Origin: Ascochyta rabiei
Taxonomy: Eukaryota > Ascomycota > Dothideomycetes > Pleosporales > Didymellaceae
Direction: 5' to 3'
Assembly (NCBI RefSeq): GCF_004011695.2
Contig: NC_082411.1
Location: 248,001 to 312,000, forward strand
Length of the DNA stretch: 64,000 nucleotides
Positions 1 through 10,497 of this stretch are shown piece after piece. The notes beneath the pieces were generated by a model. That model saw only the letters and a program-made list of their open reading frames with translations. It had not been told where the DNA came from and ran no database searches. The number at the start of each line of letters is the position of its first letter. Positions within the stretch are counted from its first letter, which is position 1. A program made the translations under genes and the position numbers.

Positions 1-1063
1 CAAAAGTCTATCTCCACACGAATCATGCGCATTCGACTTGCTCAGGCGGAGAATTTCGACTTTCTTCTCCGGGAAGGATACAGAGAGTGGGAGTTCGACG
101 ATGTGAGTCGTTCATACCTTTCGCCCAACTTCGCACACTAACCAGCCCCAGGACCAACGCCTTGTTCAGGCCTACGCTCTTGCCGACATCGAGATTAGCT
201 ACGAGATCGAGCGTGTTCGCGCCTGGCGCTTCCGCAAGGTTTCAGAGTACATGCGTCGCCTCGACAAGGAGTCGCTTTTCTCTGCGAATGCATGTCGCAT
301 TCGCTACGGCGAGCTTATTCAAGGCACAGCACGCATTCCCTGTGACGTGGACGATGATCCAGACACTCGACGAGAAGAACTCAGAATCTTCCGCCTATCT
401 CGCGAAGTGGCCCGCGAGAAAGAAACGGCCGAAAATGAGACAAAAGAAGCCATGGAGAAGCGTGTCAAGGACGCAACCAAGGTCAAGAACGCTCAAAAGG
501 CAGAGGAGATAGCCAACAAACGTGCTGCAAAGGAGGCGGACAAAGCCCAGCGTGCCATGCAACGAGCTGCTCAAGCACAGCTTCGCATGCATAAGGCAGC
601 AGAGAATCAGAAAGCGAAGACAGAGAGGAATGCGCAGATCAAGAAGGCCGCCTCCGTTCCCAAGAAGCGTGGTATTCATAATAAGGCAAAGCCCGACGTG
701 GCAGCCGAAGCTTCCAATCAGCCATCGACAAAGACCAAGGAGGAGACCGAGCCTGTCGACCCTCGTTCCTACCTCAACATGACAGACCTCACCAAGCTTT
801 GCGCCAACCATGGCCTCTCTACCGACAAGACGAAGAAGGAGCTCGTTGCTTCCCTGGTCGATGCTGACATGGAGTGGACCCACGATCAGCTTCGCAAGAT
901 GTGCAAGGCCAAGGGTCTCAATGCCGGGGGCAGTAAGGCGGTTATGCGGTACCAGCTGGCTCTGAAGGCAGCGCAGACGTGTCCTAGCTTCAAAGCGGGT
1001 ATGAAGGCGGCTGATGACGGGGACGAAAAGGGCGGTGATGAGATGATGGTGGGCACTGAGTAG
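1..1063 (+). CDS. SAP-domain protein with a long basic coiled-coil region (5' end probably outside the window)
   Basis: Two exons, up to 102 and 152..1063, joined over a 49-base intron (GTGAGT ... CTAAC ... CCCAG). The frame is open to the left edge. The first in-window ATG is at 25 and would give 329 residues, but upstream coding sequence is likely. The N-terminal third (about residues 1-110) is a compact conserved-looking segment with DIEISYEIERVRAWRFRKV. Residues about 120-220 are Lys/Glu/Ala-rich and helical. The C-terminus carries two SAP-like helix-loop-helix motifs: LTKLCANHGLSTDKTKKELV and, weaker, HDQLRKMCKAKGLN. SAP motifs usually bind DNA in nuclear proteins, so a chromatin or nuclear role is inferred. 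I do not recognise a named family. It converges with the Per1 gene. Confidence 0.75.
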
Positions 1064-1812
1064 GTGCATGGATTGCGTTAGGGCGGTGGTGGAATGAAAG
1101 CCGTGTAATCGGTCTAATGGCTTTAAAAGGACCTACTCTTCAGAACGGCCTCACGGTGTAGTTTCAACAGGGGATTTGCAGATCTGAAGGTTTGATGTAT
1201 AGCAGATATATTTACGAGGTAGTCCCATCACAAATCAGCAAAATGTTGGAGCCAATCAATCCGTATCATGCTTCCACGTTTGTCTCACACTTGAATCACC
1301 GTCGTCAGAACAATAACCCTCCGTGCCATTACAATACGTCCAAACGCCATTGATTACTGTGAGCCGATACACACACATGCACTACCTTATCTCTAGGACT
1401 CATACAATCTAAAATCAGCGCATTTCATCAAAGACGCCAGGTATCCAATCCACAATATTCGCCCCTTGCAGATCAACACCAGAATGTACGAGTGAGCGAC
1501 TCCACGGTGGTGTCTGACGCGCCGGGTTCGGCGCAGCGTCAAAGACGTGACGCAAGAGTCTCGAGAAAAACGAGAAGTAGGAGACTGGGCTAGAACAACA
1601 GCGTTTTGACATTCGTTGCAAGATGTGTGCAAGAATTGCGTTATGGTTGTGATGATAGCCGAAATTCACAAGAATCAATGCCGATATAAATCTAGTCTTT
1701 TCCTTTCCCTTTTCGTGCGCCTGCGTCACGATTAGCCATTGGCAGTTTGCCTGAGAGGTACGTGGTAAGCAGCAGGTTTTTCCACAGGGAGGCGGATGGC
1801 GCAGAGTAGAGG
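1064..1812. other. Intergenic, convergent 3' ends
   Basis: Space of about 750 bases between the stops of the SAP-domain gene and per1. I see no supported gene, tRNA or repeat; short open frames here have no recognisable protein. Confidence 0.6.
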
Positions 1813-2956
1813 CTACTGCTTGATTCGCGTACCTGCTATGTCTTCTTGGGCGTCCTTGACAAGGAAGCTGTTGGACGTTAGCATCGTGCTGTTTACACTG
1901 ATTCTGTTTTTCCTGGAGTGGGCTTACTTGTACCACAGTATTGTGGGCATCACGGTCCCGAGATGCCACAAGCTGTGCGCATCGATCATGCCCTTCCAGG
2001 GAGCGAAGTCCATTAGCTCCAGACTCATTGCTGAGATGATCCATGCTACGCAGATACCGGGCAGCACCGCCCATGTCCTCCCAATCCTCTTGTACTGCAC
2101 GTAACTGAACCCGCTCCAAAGTACGTTTGCCAGCGTGCCCACTACGACGTTCGCAGCCATGTTGTACGTGTAGTCCCAGCTCCACAGCGAGAGGTATGCG
2201 ACGTGCATGACATAGAGGAGTATGCACAGCGCTGTCCACAGCCTCAACACGCTTTGTTTCCTTGGATCATTGCGGTCGAGCCGGAACACCCTGATTGGAG
2301 CATAGTACAACCCATACAGCACGTTCGCGCCTGCCGCCCAGTAGTCCAGCTTCTCTGTGATGTTGAAGTCCCTGATGTGGAAGATCATGCTGAACGTCCA
2401 GCTCGCCAGACCTACGTACCCAAACCACAGGTAGTACTTTCGCAGGGAGTAGGAAGCAGGGATCTTTTCGCGAAGCTGTGCCATGCCCCAGTTGTGAGCA
2501 AGATAGTTGAACAGCGAAAAGATGACGCTGAAGGGCTCCTGCATGCCCATGAAGCGGTAGAATGGCCATTTGCCATGAAACTGGTATACAGGTTGCATAT
2601 AAGGCGGATCGCGGGCAAGGCGCTTTGTGGTTACGACGTGTTGGCAAGTGTAGTCGCATTCGGCGGGACAGTCCCAGAACAGGACGCGGCGGTGGAAGGC
2701 TGGTGGGTGTTAGACCGTGTTGATGAGCGAGTAGAGAGGCACCATACGTATGGGCGTTGGGTTGTCGCCACAATTGGCTTCCTTGCAGACCTGAAGTTGC
2801 TGTTAGTACTTTGACGAAAGCTGTCTTGATATTGCTACAAACCTCTAGACAGTGCTTAAAGTCCGGCAGCCTGTCACCCAAAGAAGCCTGCGCTGCTCCG
2901 ACCAACAGTAAGAGAACAGCAATTGACTGCCATGCTGAGTTTGTGCGTACCCTCAT
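1813..2956 (-). CDS. per1: Per1-like GPI-anchor lipid remodelling protein, ER membrane
   Basis: Per1/PGAP3 family proteins remove an acyl chain from the GPI anchor in the ER lumen or membrane. Four exons: 2843..2956, 2748..2790, 1928..2699, 1813..1867 (327 residues). The three introns are 52, 48 and 60 bases, all with CTAAC-type branch points. Residues 1-24 form a signal peptide (MRVRTNSAWQ then a Leu/Val core). A Cys-rich lumenal head follows: FKHCLEVCKEANCGDN and LFWDCPAECDYTCQHV. After the family hallmark QFHGKWPFYRFMGMQEP come several membrane spans and His residues (IFHIRDFN, DAHSLWHLGT). The last exon is only 55 bases but restores the conserved tail FLVKDAQEDIA; without it the frame would stop inside the intron. 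The start was chosen because it sits directly before the signal peptide. Confidence 0.92.
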
Positions 2957-4137
2957 GGCTGGGGCATAGAGGCTGTGTCCATGAAATGCGGTGTTCATGG
3001 AAAGCGGTGTTTGGGAAGCAGTCGCGTGTTGACATTCAACGTCTTGGCGTTCCGAAGAGACCCCTGTCTCCGCTCCCGGCACGCCCTTGCCATCACTCTG
3101 TCTATGAGCACTTGAATCGTGCATCCATGTGTGACCTTGATGGCTGGTATTATAACATGATCCCACAAAAGTCTATGGCGGAGTATACAAGGTTGTACCA
3201 TTTCTCTAAAGGAAAGAAGTGTGGACACTCGTTGTTTTGTGGGTCGACCTTCCTTCCTCAAGCGTGTGCGTATAGCAAATCGCTCGATGAGAAAAGGTGT
3301 CCTGTTGCTGTGGATGTTTCTGAGGGGCTGCATCCAGCAGTCATCTGTATGGTCATTTGCCCTCGAGGATACCTTGCCCACACCGGGTACGTTTTAGTAG
3401 ACCAGGACTGAAAGCTGCCAAAGTGAGCATGTGAGCAGAAGCAGAGAGAAAATGTGAAACTGATGTCATGAAGATCTAGAGTACAGTAAAAAGTCCTTCG
3501 GTCGACTCGTGGGCCCGCCGACGGTGTGTTTCTGTTAGAAACCGGTACGTTCGTTCGTTCGTTTGTGGCGATGGTGATATAAACAACAGTTCGAGTGTGG
3601 ACCGGTGTCGATGGGAACGCCCATCGCAAAATGCTCGAGTGTAACGCCTGTAGTGCTCCAGGGTATCGTAACAGAATGACCGCCCTAACCTGTTCAAAGA
3701 TGAGTGAACCGCACGAAGCAAATCTGCTTCCCAATCCACACAAGCCATTGAACGCCCTACCGTGGTGATAATGCATCTGAACGAATCCGGTGTTGTACAG
3801 CTCAAACACGCGTGTGCGTATGGTATGAACAGGGATCTGGCGCCAGGTGCCTTTTTTCAAAAGCGACCCGCCCAACCTCTTTAGCCTATAGATCGTTGCT
3901 CTTCTGGGCGGCGTTGATGTGTTCATCAATATTCTGCTCCTCTCAGGGACTAGAACGAAGTAAGTCATGATCCACAGTAGGTCGCAAAGTGAGAGAGTTG
4001 TGTGCACTGTGGGGAGTTGGGCCGAGATAACCAGGGAACAAACACTCGACAACCGAGCTCGAGGCTCAAAGTCATCATGCACTTCTTCCCCAGGAGTACC
4101 ACGAGTACGACCCTACCTCCCGTTCAGTGTATACAAC
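2957..4137. other. Intergenic, upstream of per1 and downstream of the poly(A) polymerase gene
   Basis: About 1.2 kb. It should hold the per1 promoter. Long open frames occur on both strands (for example 3258..4082 minus), but they overlap each other, lack family motifs and have no consistent splice pattern. Nothing further is supported. Confidence 0.5.
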
Positions 4138-6191
4138 TTACTTCAGAGTCTGCATATGACGCCGCTGCATGATGTACGTCTCATAGTTGCCACCTAGAAG
4201 ACACTCGAGGATGCTTCTGCTAGGGCTCCTGGAATCGATACGATCCTTCAGGACTCTATACGCGGAGCCAAAAGCACGGAACACTTCCCATGCTTTGTGA
4301 GATCCACCAGAGATGTTGTTCTCTGGACGGTTCGGATCCTGAATGGACAGTCCGTCAGGCCTCTCTGCGCGACCATCAACGTCGTACCCGTTCTTCTGAA
4401 TAATCGCTGGAGGATGCATCTGAATACGCTGGGTCCGGAGATCGAACTCATTGCCGTAGTAGTTGAGGAAGCCCAGGAAACAGTCTCCAAGGTTCTCCGG
4501 CTTCTTGCTATGCTGGAAGTAGCTAATAACGAGGCAGATGATGCTGAAACCCCCGATACCACCGGTGTGTACCTCGTTCATGCCACGCATGACAAGGAAT
4601 TGCTTCAGCAGAGCAACCATGTAGATCATGTCAGGATAGTCATGCTTCCACTGCTGGAATGTCGCCTGTGCCTGAACTCCGCTAAGGTTCTCAAACGATA
4701 TGTCGACGTTGATGTTGGTCAGTCGGTCCACGAACTTGATGATTGGCACCTTGGCTTTGGTGATGCACAGTACGTTGGTAGCGATGCGTACATTTTCGAG
4801 CCTTCTGGCGGCCTTTCTCAAGGTGGAGTTGACGATGCTCTTGTTGCTAAAGTCCATAGCTGCCGGACCACCTTGATAGAAGCTGTCAGAGGTATAGACG
4901 AGGTCCATATCCGCAGTTGGCAGGTAAAGACCAGCAGGAAACGAACCAAAGCACAGGATGCGGCCAGTGTCTTGGGGGAATCTCTGAGTGCCTAGAGCTT
5001 GTTGCACCCGCTGGACCAGTCGGTGACGGACGTCGTGCTCGTATGGTTGAGGCGCAACGAAGTCGTAGAAGTCAAGAATCTCGTTGTGTAACCTGTATGC
5101 GTCAGCGTGAAGGTCAGTTGAACAAAGACGAAAGCGCCATCTCACCATTTCAAAGGGTCGTTGACAAGGTGAGCATAACTGTGCCTTGGATCGAGCCACG
5201 GCGCTGTGTCGCAACGCGCAGTACCCATCCATTCCTGAACAACGCCTCGCACGTTCTCAACTTCTCCTCGCTTGCGCTTGGACTTGCTCTGCTGTGGCTG
5301 CTCGTACAGGTCGGCAGCCTGGTGTGAGCGCTTGTTCTGAGGACCGTTGTTGACGAGCGAGTCCACGTAGTCGAGATCGTTCAACGGGCCTTGTACGAAG
5401 CCTCCGTCTTGTGGCCGCTTGTTTCGCTTGGGCTCTTCGTCATCGACGGTCTGCGCATCTGCAGTCTGGGTAGAACCGTTGTCATCCCCAAAGGAGATAA
5501 AGTCATCGTTCGCGGCCACGGCGTTGTTGCCGTCAGCCTTTTCGGCAGCTTCGTTCTTCGCTTTTCGAATCAACTGGACGAAATCAATCTTCTTGCCAGG
5601 TCTCAGCTCCTCAGGTGGAGGAAGGGCAGAGTAGATCTCAGGATTGCTCCACTTCGGTACCGAATCGCCATCAGCACGTCCATTCGCAGTGCGGGCAATT
5701 TTATGAACACCGTTCTCGCCATCGACTGAAGCCTCTTCAGCATCGTTGACAGCCTCTCCATCTTCTTCATCTTCCAACATGTCATCAACGTTCATGAACT
5801 TGTGCGAACCATCGGCAACACCCAGGGTGCGCTCGGGACTACCGCGGTCTTGAACAGTGAGAAGAGCGCGCTCATGGGCCTGAGGCTTGCGGTAGCCTCC
5901 TCGGCCACCACCTCTGCCGCGAAAGCCGTTGGAGTCGCCGCGCCTCGAGTCGCGTTGGCCATGCTGGCCACCGCCGCGGTTGTTGCGCCTCCTCGCAGGT
6001 GGCCCTGCATTGGCCGGCCCAGAAGGCGGGAACCGCGGGCCATCGTGATTCGATGAGAATGTGAATTCGGAATTACTGCGACCCTGCTGAGGACCGCCAG
6101 GACGGTAGTTGTCCCCTCCACCGCTGGTGAACGTCATGCGGTCTGCGAGCGATCGCCCGCCACCGCCTCCGGGGCGATACGAGTCTCCCAT
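4138..6191 (-). CDS. Non-canonical poly(A) polymerase, Trf4/Trf5 (Cid14) type
   Basis: This family adds short oligo(A) tails to aberrant nuclear RNAs as the catalytic subunit of TRAMP, feeding the exosome. Exons 5146..6191 and 4138..5092, with a 53-base intron (GTGAGA ... CATACAG), give 666 residues. The first 300 or so residues are Gly/Arg-rich and disordered (RGG-like runs near residues 75-100). The nucleotidyltransferase core starts at LHNEILDFYDFV. The catalytic GS-x-D-x-D pattern is visible as FGSFPAGLYLPTADMDLVYT, with a third Asp in NVDISFEN. The central/PAP-associated domain follows (GGIGGFSIICLVISYFQ, LGFLNYYGNEFD). An ideal donor (GTAAGT) overlaps the stop codon at LK*, so a further short 3' exon is possible. 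Confidence 0.9.
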
Positions 6192-6844
6192 TATGTGTTA
6201 CTGTTTGCGATTGTGATGCGACGCGTCAGGCTGTTGCTGAAGGCGTTTGTTGAGGGTTTGCGCAGTTGATGGTAGTGACGTTGAGACGAGGAAGAACTTT
6301 CGGAATCGACAAGTGGGGCCTGCTAGTTCATGGGGATGGGCCGGACGGTGCGCCCGTGCTGTTCACTTTACCACCACTCAGGGTCGAGGAAGGCTTCCAG
6401 GCAGCTGTTCCTTGGCCTATGAAGATGTGTTCGTTATCTAGAAAACAGCGCCTGGTTTAATCCTTTTCGCTGTCCGTGTTTCATTTCATGTACAAGCGTT
6501 CTACAGAAACCACGCGGAGCAGAGGCACCCTGCTCGCACCATATAATGTTACAATATCTCACACAAATTAGACAGGCCATATGTTCGCCTGAGAAGAGTG
6601 GAGAGACGTGAGGCCACACGTGCGCTCCTCTTCAACATTCTCAAAGAAAGCGATTGAATAGCGCCACCACTCCCATGGCACGCCCAAAGAGGTTCCGATC
6701 GCTATGCCCACAACTAACGCCATCTTGATGCATTTCCAAGCTGCTTCTCGCTCGCAGATATGCGCCACAGTCTCACTTGCTCTGTTTCCTTCTCTTCAAA
6801 GGGGGCTTCATGTCTCGCTTTCACCGGTCCGTGGACGCAGCTGC
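6192..6844. other. Intergenic, poly(A) polymerase promoter and pam16 3' end
   Basis: About 650 bases between two same-strand genes. No gene, RNA or repeat that I can support. Confidence 0.5.
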
Positions 6845-7310
6845 TCACTTGTCATCTTTCGTGAACTTTGGCTTGAACCCTTCTGTCAGCTCCTGCTCCC
6901 TCTCAGCCATCCGTCGGTGGCCTTGCAACTCTCGTTCAATCCTCTCTCTAGCCCTTAGGATCTTGCTCTGCAGGTAGAAACTGCCACCCTTCTTCGGATC
7001 GTTCATGTCGAACAGTCGCTTGAAACGTTCGGTGACGGCCTCTGCTTCTATTGTGCCCATCTTGCCCGGGGCAACGTTCAAGATCTTGCAGGCCTCGTCC
7101 ATGGTGATGTTGGAGGACGAGAAGGCGCTGCCGCCGCCACTTCCAGCATTGGCGGCGGCAAACTTCTGCGAGGCAGCGGCTTGACGGTAGGATTCGGAGA
7201 CGGCGCGGCCTATAATGCGTGCGCCGGAAAACACGACCTGTGTTATTATGCGGTGTGCCTACATGTGTTAGCACGGTGATGACATGAGTGCACTTGGAGG
7301 AACGCACCAT
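6845..7310 (-). CDS. pam16: Pam16/Tim16, mitochondrial presequence translocase motor subunit
   Basis: Pam16 is a degenerate J-domain protein that pairs with Pam18 and tethers it to the TIM23 import motor on the matrix side of the inner membrane. Exons 7308..7310 and 6845..7258 code for 138 residues, the usual length. The first coding exon is only the start codon: ATG is followed directly by a 49-base intron (GTGCGT ... GTGCTAAC ... ATGTAG). The second exon opens with AHRIITQVVFSGARIIGRA, the conserved membrane-inserting N-terminus. A Ser/Gly linker leads to the J-like domain (MDEACKILNV, DMNDPKKGGSFYLQSKILRA), which lacks the HPD tripeptide, as expected for Pam16. Confidence 0.93.
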
Positions 7311-8036
7311 TGTGGGGAAGGAGCAGAGCCGCAAGAACCGGGGAAAGCGATACACGTGGAGATAGGGCGAGTGCACAATGCACAATACACCAAGCCGCTC
7401 TTTCGATGGACGTTGGCAACACTGGATGGATGTCGAACAATTTCTGGTCGCCTTCCCAAGCTTTCGGCGCTCTTCCGCTCAGACACGTGACTCGTTGCTC
7501 AACAGCCAATCAAAGTCCGATCGCAATGATCGCAAAGCATCGTCTTCCCAACCAGCAACTGGTCATGGCCATGACCTTTGAAAAGTCTGGTTGCTGCTCG
7601 TTAGATCGTAGTTAAAACTACCAAAGACCTTCATTGTCTTCTTTTCTCTTCGCAACGTGCCACAAGACGTTCATGGTGCCTCGAGAGGCCGGAAGTACCG
7701 AGCAAGGCCTTGCTTTCACATGCCCCGGCCTAAGCCTCCGTACGAGCCAGTGACCGCATCATGTGCCGGACTGTCTGGTGCGAGTCTTTGCACACTGACT
7801 TTACTCTCGCGAACTCGTTGCAAAATATTGCAGCACTCCTCGTGTAATTTGTGACTGTAACTTGCGCCTCCATACGTCTTACAGCCTCAGCCGTAGGTGC
7901 CTATGACGCAGTCTTGAACATGCTAAATACTGCATGGCAGCACTAGGTATACATCTCCACCACCACATCTGCACACAACACATCATACGTCACGCAGAAT
8001 GCTGACACACTGAAAGACACACCCTGGCTAGAGCAC
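7311..8036. other. Divergent promoter region between pam16 and the peroxin gene
   Basis: About 725 bases separating divergent starts. It should hold both promoters. No coding, RNA or repeat feature is evident. Confidence 0.5.
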
Positions 8037-9810
8037 ATGTCCAGCCCTTCAAAGCCCACCAACGATGCGTCGCCGCAGCCCTCCGGCGACCCTAACCCGC
8101 CTACTTATGCCACCTTCTCGCCCTCCAACATAGGGCAAGTAACGCCGCAGACGAAGCTTCGCTCCGCTATCCTCGTGCACCAGAAGTCGCCGCTACTCGC
8201 TGCCACACCGCCGCAGGTTACTCGCGTCCTCGCATACTCGCACCCATTCCTCCTGCCTCTGAATAAGTTGGCTGGGTTGCTAACATGGACGACTGCGGAC
8301 CCGTGGGAGAGCTTTATACTGGTCGCCAGCTTCTGGGCAGTGGTCATGTACGGTGACGCTGTGACAAGATACGCTGGGCCCATCATCGTAGTATCAAGCT
8401 TGATCCTGGGCATGTATGCGCGCAGATACTCGCCGTTGTCATCAACAGGCTGGACGGGAGAGAAGGGTCAAAAGGCACATAAGCGTGCAGAGTCGGACAG
8501 CAACATTAAGCACCACAAGAGCCTGGAAGATATTGTAGATGATCTGAAACTGTTCACGTCGCGCTGCAACATATTGCTGGATCCATTCCTGCGGTTGACA
8601 GACTTCCTCTCCACGCAACGCACTGCAACATCGGCAACTACACGACCAGCACTCACCGTATTGTTCATTCGCATACTCTTCGTCCTCCCGCTCTGGATTG
8701 CCCTCACACTCCCTCCTCTTTACATCCTCACCACGAAACGAGTTGTCCTGGCAGTCGGAACGGTCGTCTTGAGCTGGCACTCTCGCCCAGCGCGAGTGAC
8801 TCGCACAATCCTCTGGCGCTCACGAACCGTTCGTCGAATCTGTGTCTTTGTCACTGGACTCAACTTCGGTGACACGCCCACCAGAGGCTCCCGCCCACCA
8901 CCGCTTCCACCCAGGAAAAAGAGCACTCAAGAAGTTGCGGCCTCGCTGGCGGCTAAGCGCCGCCCAGAATCGACAGGAGTACGCTTTACTTTCTCCATCT
9001 ACGAAAATCAACGACGATGGCTGGGTATAGGTTGGACTTCATCCATGCTTGCTTATGAACGCGCTTCCTGGACTGACGAGCACATGAACCCTGTGCCCGA
9101 CAAAGAACAATTCGCTCTCCCCGAAGTCGAGGGCGGCGCATCACGATGGCGTTGGGTGCAGGGGAGCGAGTGGAAGATCGAGAGCGGCGAGCCTGAAAGC
9201 AAACCGTCCAAAACAATCAGTAAAGAGGATCTAGGCTGGATATACTACGACAACAAGGTACGTCTCCTCCTCCACCTGCCATCCATGCAAACATGACTGA
9301 CAAACCCAGTGGCGCGATGGCCGCAGAGGCCAAGATGGATGGGGTCGCTACACGCGCCGACGAAAATGGTATCGCGACGCCGAACTTGTCGAATCCACAC
9401 CCAGCACAGAGACAACACCTGTGCCCACTCCACGCGCTGAACCGCTCAACCCTTCATCTCCCGACCCCAACCACCTCACCAGGTTGACCTCAAATGCCAG
9501 CACCGCCACCTCATCGTCGCGCGACCCCACGCTTGTCCCCAGCGAGTACGCCGCCTCGGTAGCGTCCGAGGGGGGCGGGGACGGCGACGCAGACGCAGCG
9601 AGCACGCAGAGCAAGCGGGGCTGGTTCAAGAAGAAAAAGCGCAGTAAAAGCAACGCAGGCAGTCTCGGGAAAGAAACGGTGGGGAGCGGCGGCACAGACG
9701 GCGGTCGGGACCGGGACGAGGGAGACGACGTGTTGAATCCGCTTGAGCGTACGGTGCGGGACGACGAGTGGAGGCTCGGTGATGATATTAGGCAGCACTT
9801 GGATATCTGA
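8037..9810 (+). CDS. Peroxisomal membrane peroxin of the Pex24/Pex30-32 family with a dysferlin domain
   Basis: These reticulon-like proteins act at ER-peroxisome contacts and control peroxisome number and size. Exons 8037..9257 and 9310..9810, with a 52-base intron (GTACGT ... ACCCAG), give 573 residues. After a disordered N-terminus, hydrophobic stretches lie near residues 85-125 and 200-245. The dysferlin (DysF) domain then follows: the N part around TFSIYENQRRWLGIGWT and FALPEVEGGASRWRWVQGSEWKI, and the C part split by the intron, GWIYYDNK joined to WRDGRRGQDGWGRYTRRRKW. The splice is fixed by this motif. The C-terminal 130 residues are Ser/Thr/Lys-rich and disordered. Which of the yeast paralogues (Pex23, 28-32) it matches cannot be told by eye. 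Confidence 0.88.
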
Positions 9811-10277
9811 AATGGTAGTTACAGTACACTCATATACTAGGACTGTGTGTGTGTGCTTGGGAGAATGCAGCAACCACGTCTGAAGAAGTCAACTAGATCG
9901 GAGTGTCATTGCAACAGTGACACAGGTTTCAGTCACAGATACACTCAGTGTCAGCAAATGCAGTTGTGTATATTTAATGATTGTGCATTCATTCGTTCAA
10001 GCTACCATATCCCCCTCTCTTGTCCCCAAAACGGCATATCAGAAAGGCCCATGCGTTGTTCTTGACGTCCCAAGTGGGTTTGATCGGATCTTCCGGGACG
10101 CGTGGTAGGGGATTTAGCTCAGGGATCGGAGCAAGGAGCGCTTAGTGCTGTTGACTGTCAGTCTTGCGCCTCCCTGCAGAAAAAAGAGTGTAGCGGTAGG
10201 AGGTTCAATAACGGGGGGGAGGGGGTAGTGGTAGGATGTCATCTGTGGGCGCAGAGGAGTAGGGCAAGAGAACTTAC
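9811..10277. other. Intergenic between convergent peroxin and metallothionein genes
   Basis: 3' flanks, with a short GT run near 9843-9854 and a G-rich run near 10214-10228. The 3' exon of the metallothionein gene probably lies in this stretch (candidate acceptors around 10131-10230). Confidence 0.5.
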
Positions 10278-10497
10278 AGAGCAGGAGCCGCAGCTGCAGC
10301 TAGAGCAGTCGCCCTTGCAGGAGCAGGTGTTGCAGGTGCTGTTTTGCTAGTGGTCAGCTGACGGTTCTCTTCTCATGCATGCTGGACATCAAGGTGTTCC
10401 CCGCTCCTCGTCTTCCTCGTGCTCAACGTGTGAACAGGAAACTTCGTGCTGCGAGATTGGTGAAGATAAGGGACGGTGGAGCGTACCATGGAGACAT
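10278..10497 (-). CDS. Small cysteine-rich metallothionein, split by an intron (3' end unresolved)
   Basis: Fungal metallothioneins are very short cytosolic Cys-rich peptides that bind Cu(I) or other soft metals. The model is exon 10487..10497 (ATGTCTCCATG, then donor GTACGC) joined to 10278..10338 after the acceptor AAACAG. This reads MSPCTCNTCSC, then KGDC, then SSCSCGSCS: 8 Cys in 24 residues, with three C-x-C units. A second perfect donor (GTAAGT) follows, so a further short exon is expected. Splicing to the CAACAG acceptor near 10151 would add only His-stop, an ending I recall from fungal metallothioneins. An alternative start is ATG-only at 10487..10489, spliced to a CTAG acceptor. The peptide is known from sequence only; metal specificity cannot be read. 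Confidence 0.7.

Noticed and set aside
395..1069. 224-codon open frame antisense to the SAP-domain gene
   Set aside because: Shadow frame produced by the Lys/Glu/Ala-rich coding bias of the plus-strand gene; no motifs and no own splice signals.
3258..4082. 274-codon minus-strand open frame in the gap downstream of the poly(A) polymerase gene
   Set aside because: No recognisable family, odd composition (many Arg, Ser, Thr, His), overlapped by other equally long frames. It could only matter if the Trf4-type gene splices beyond its stop.
10108..10230. tRNA-like start GGGGATTTAGCTCAGGGA with a later GGTTCAATAAC
   Set aside because: The D-arm-like start is not followed by a foldable anticodon arm, the T-stem does not pair, and the two parts are too far apart even with an intron. 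The stretch is better explained as the 3' part of the metallothionein gene.
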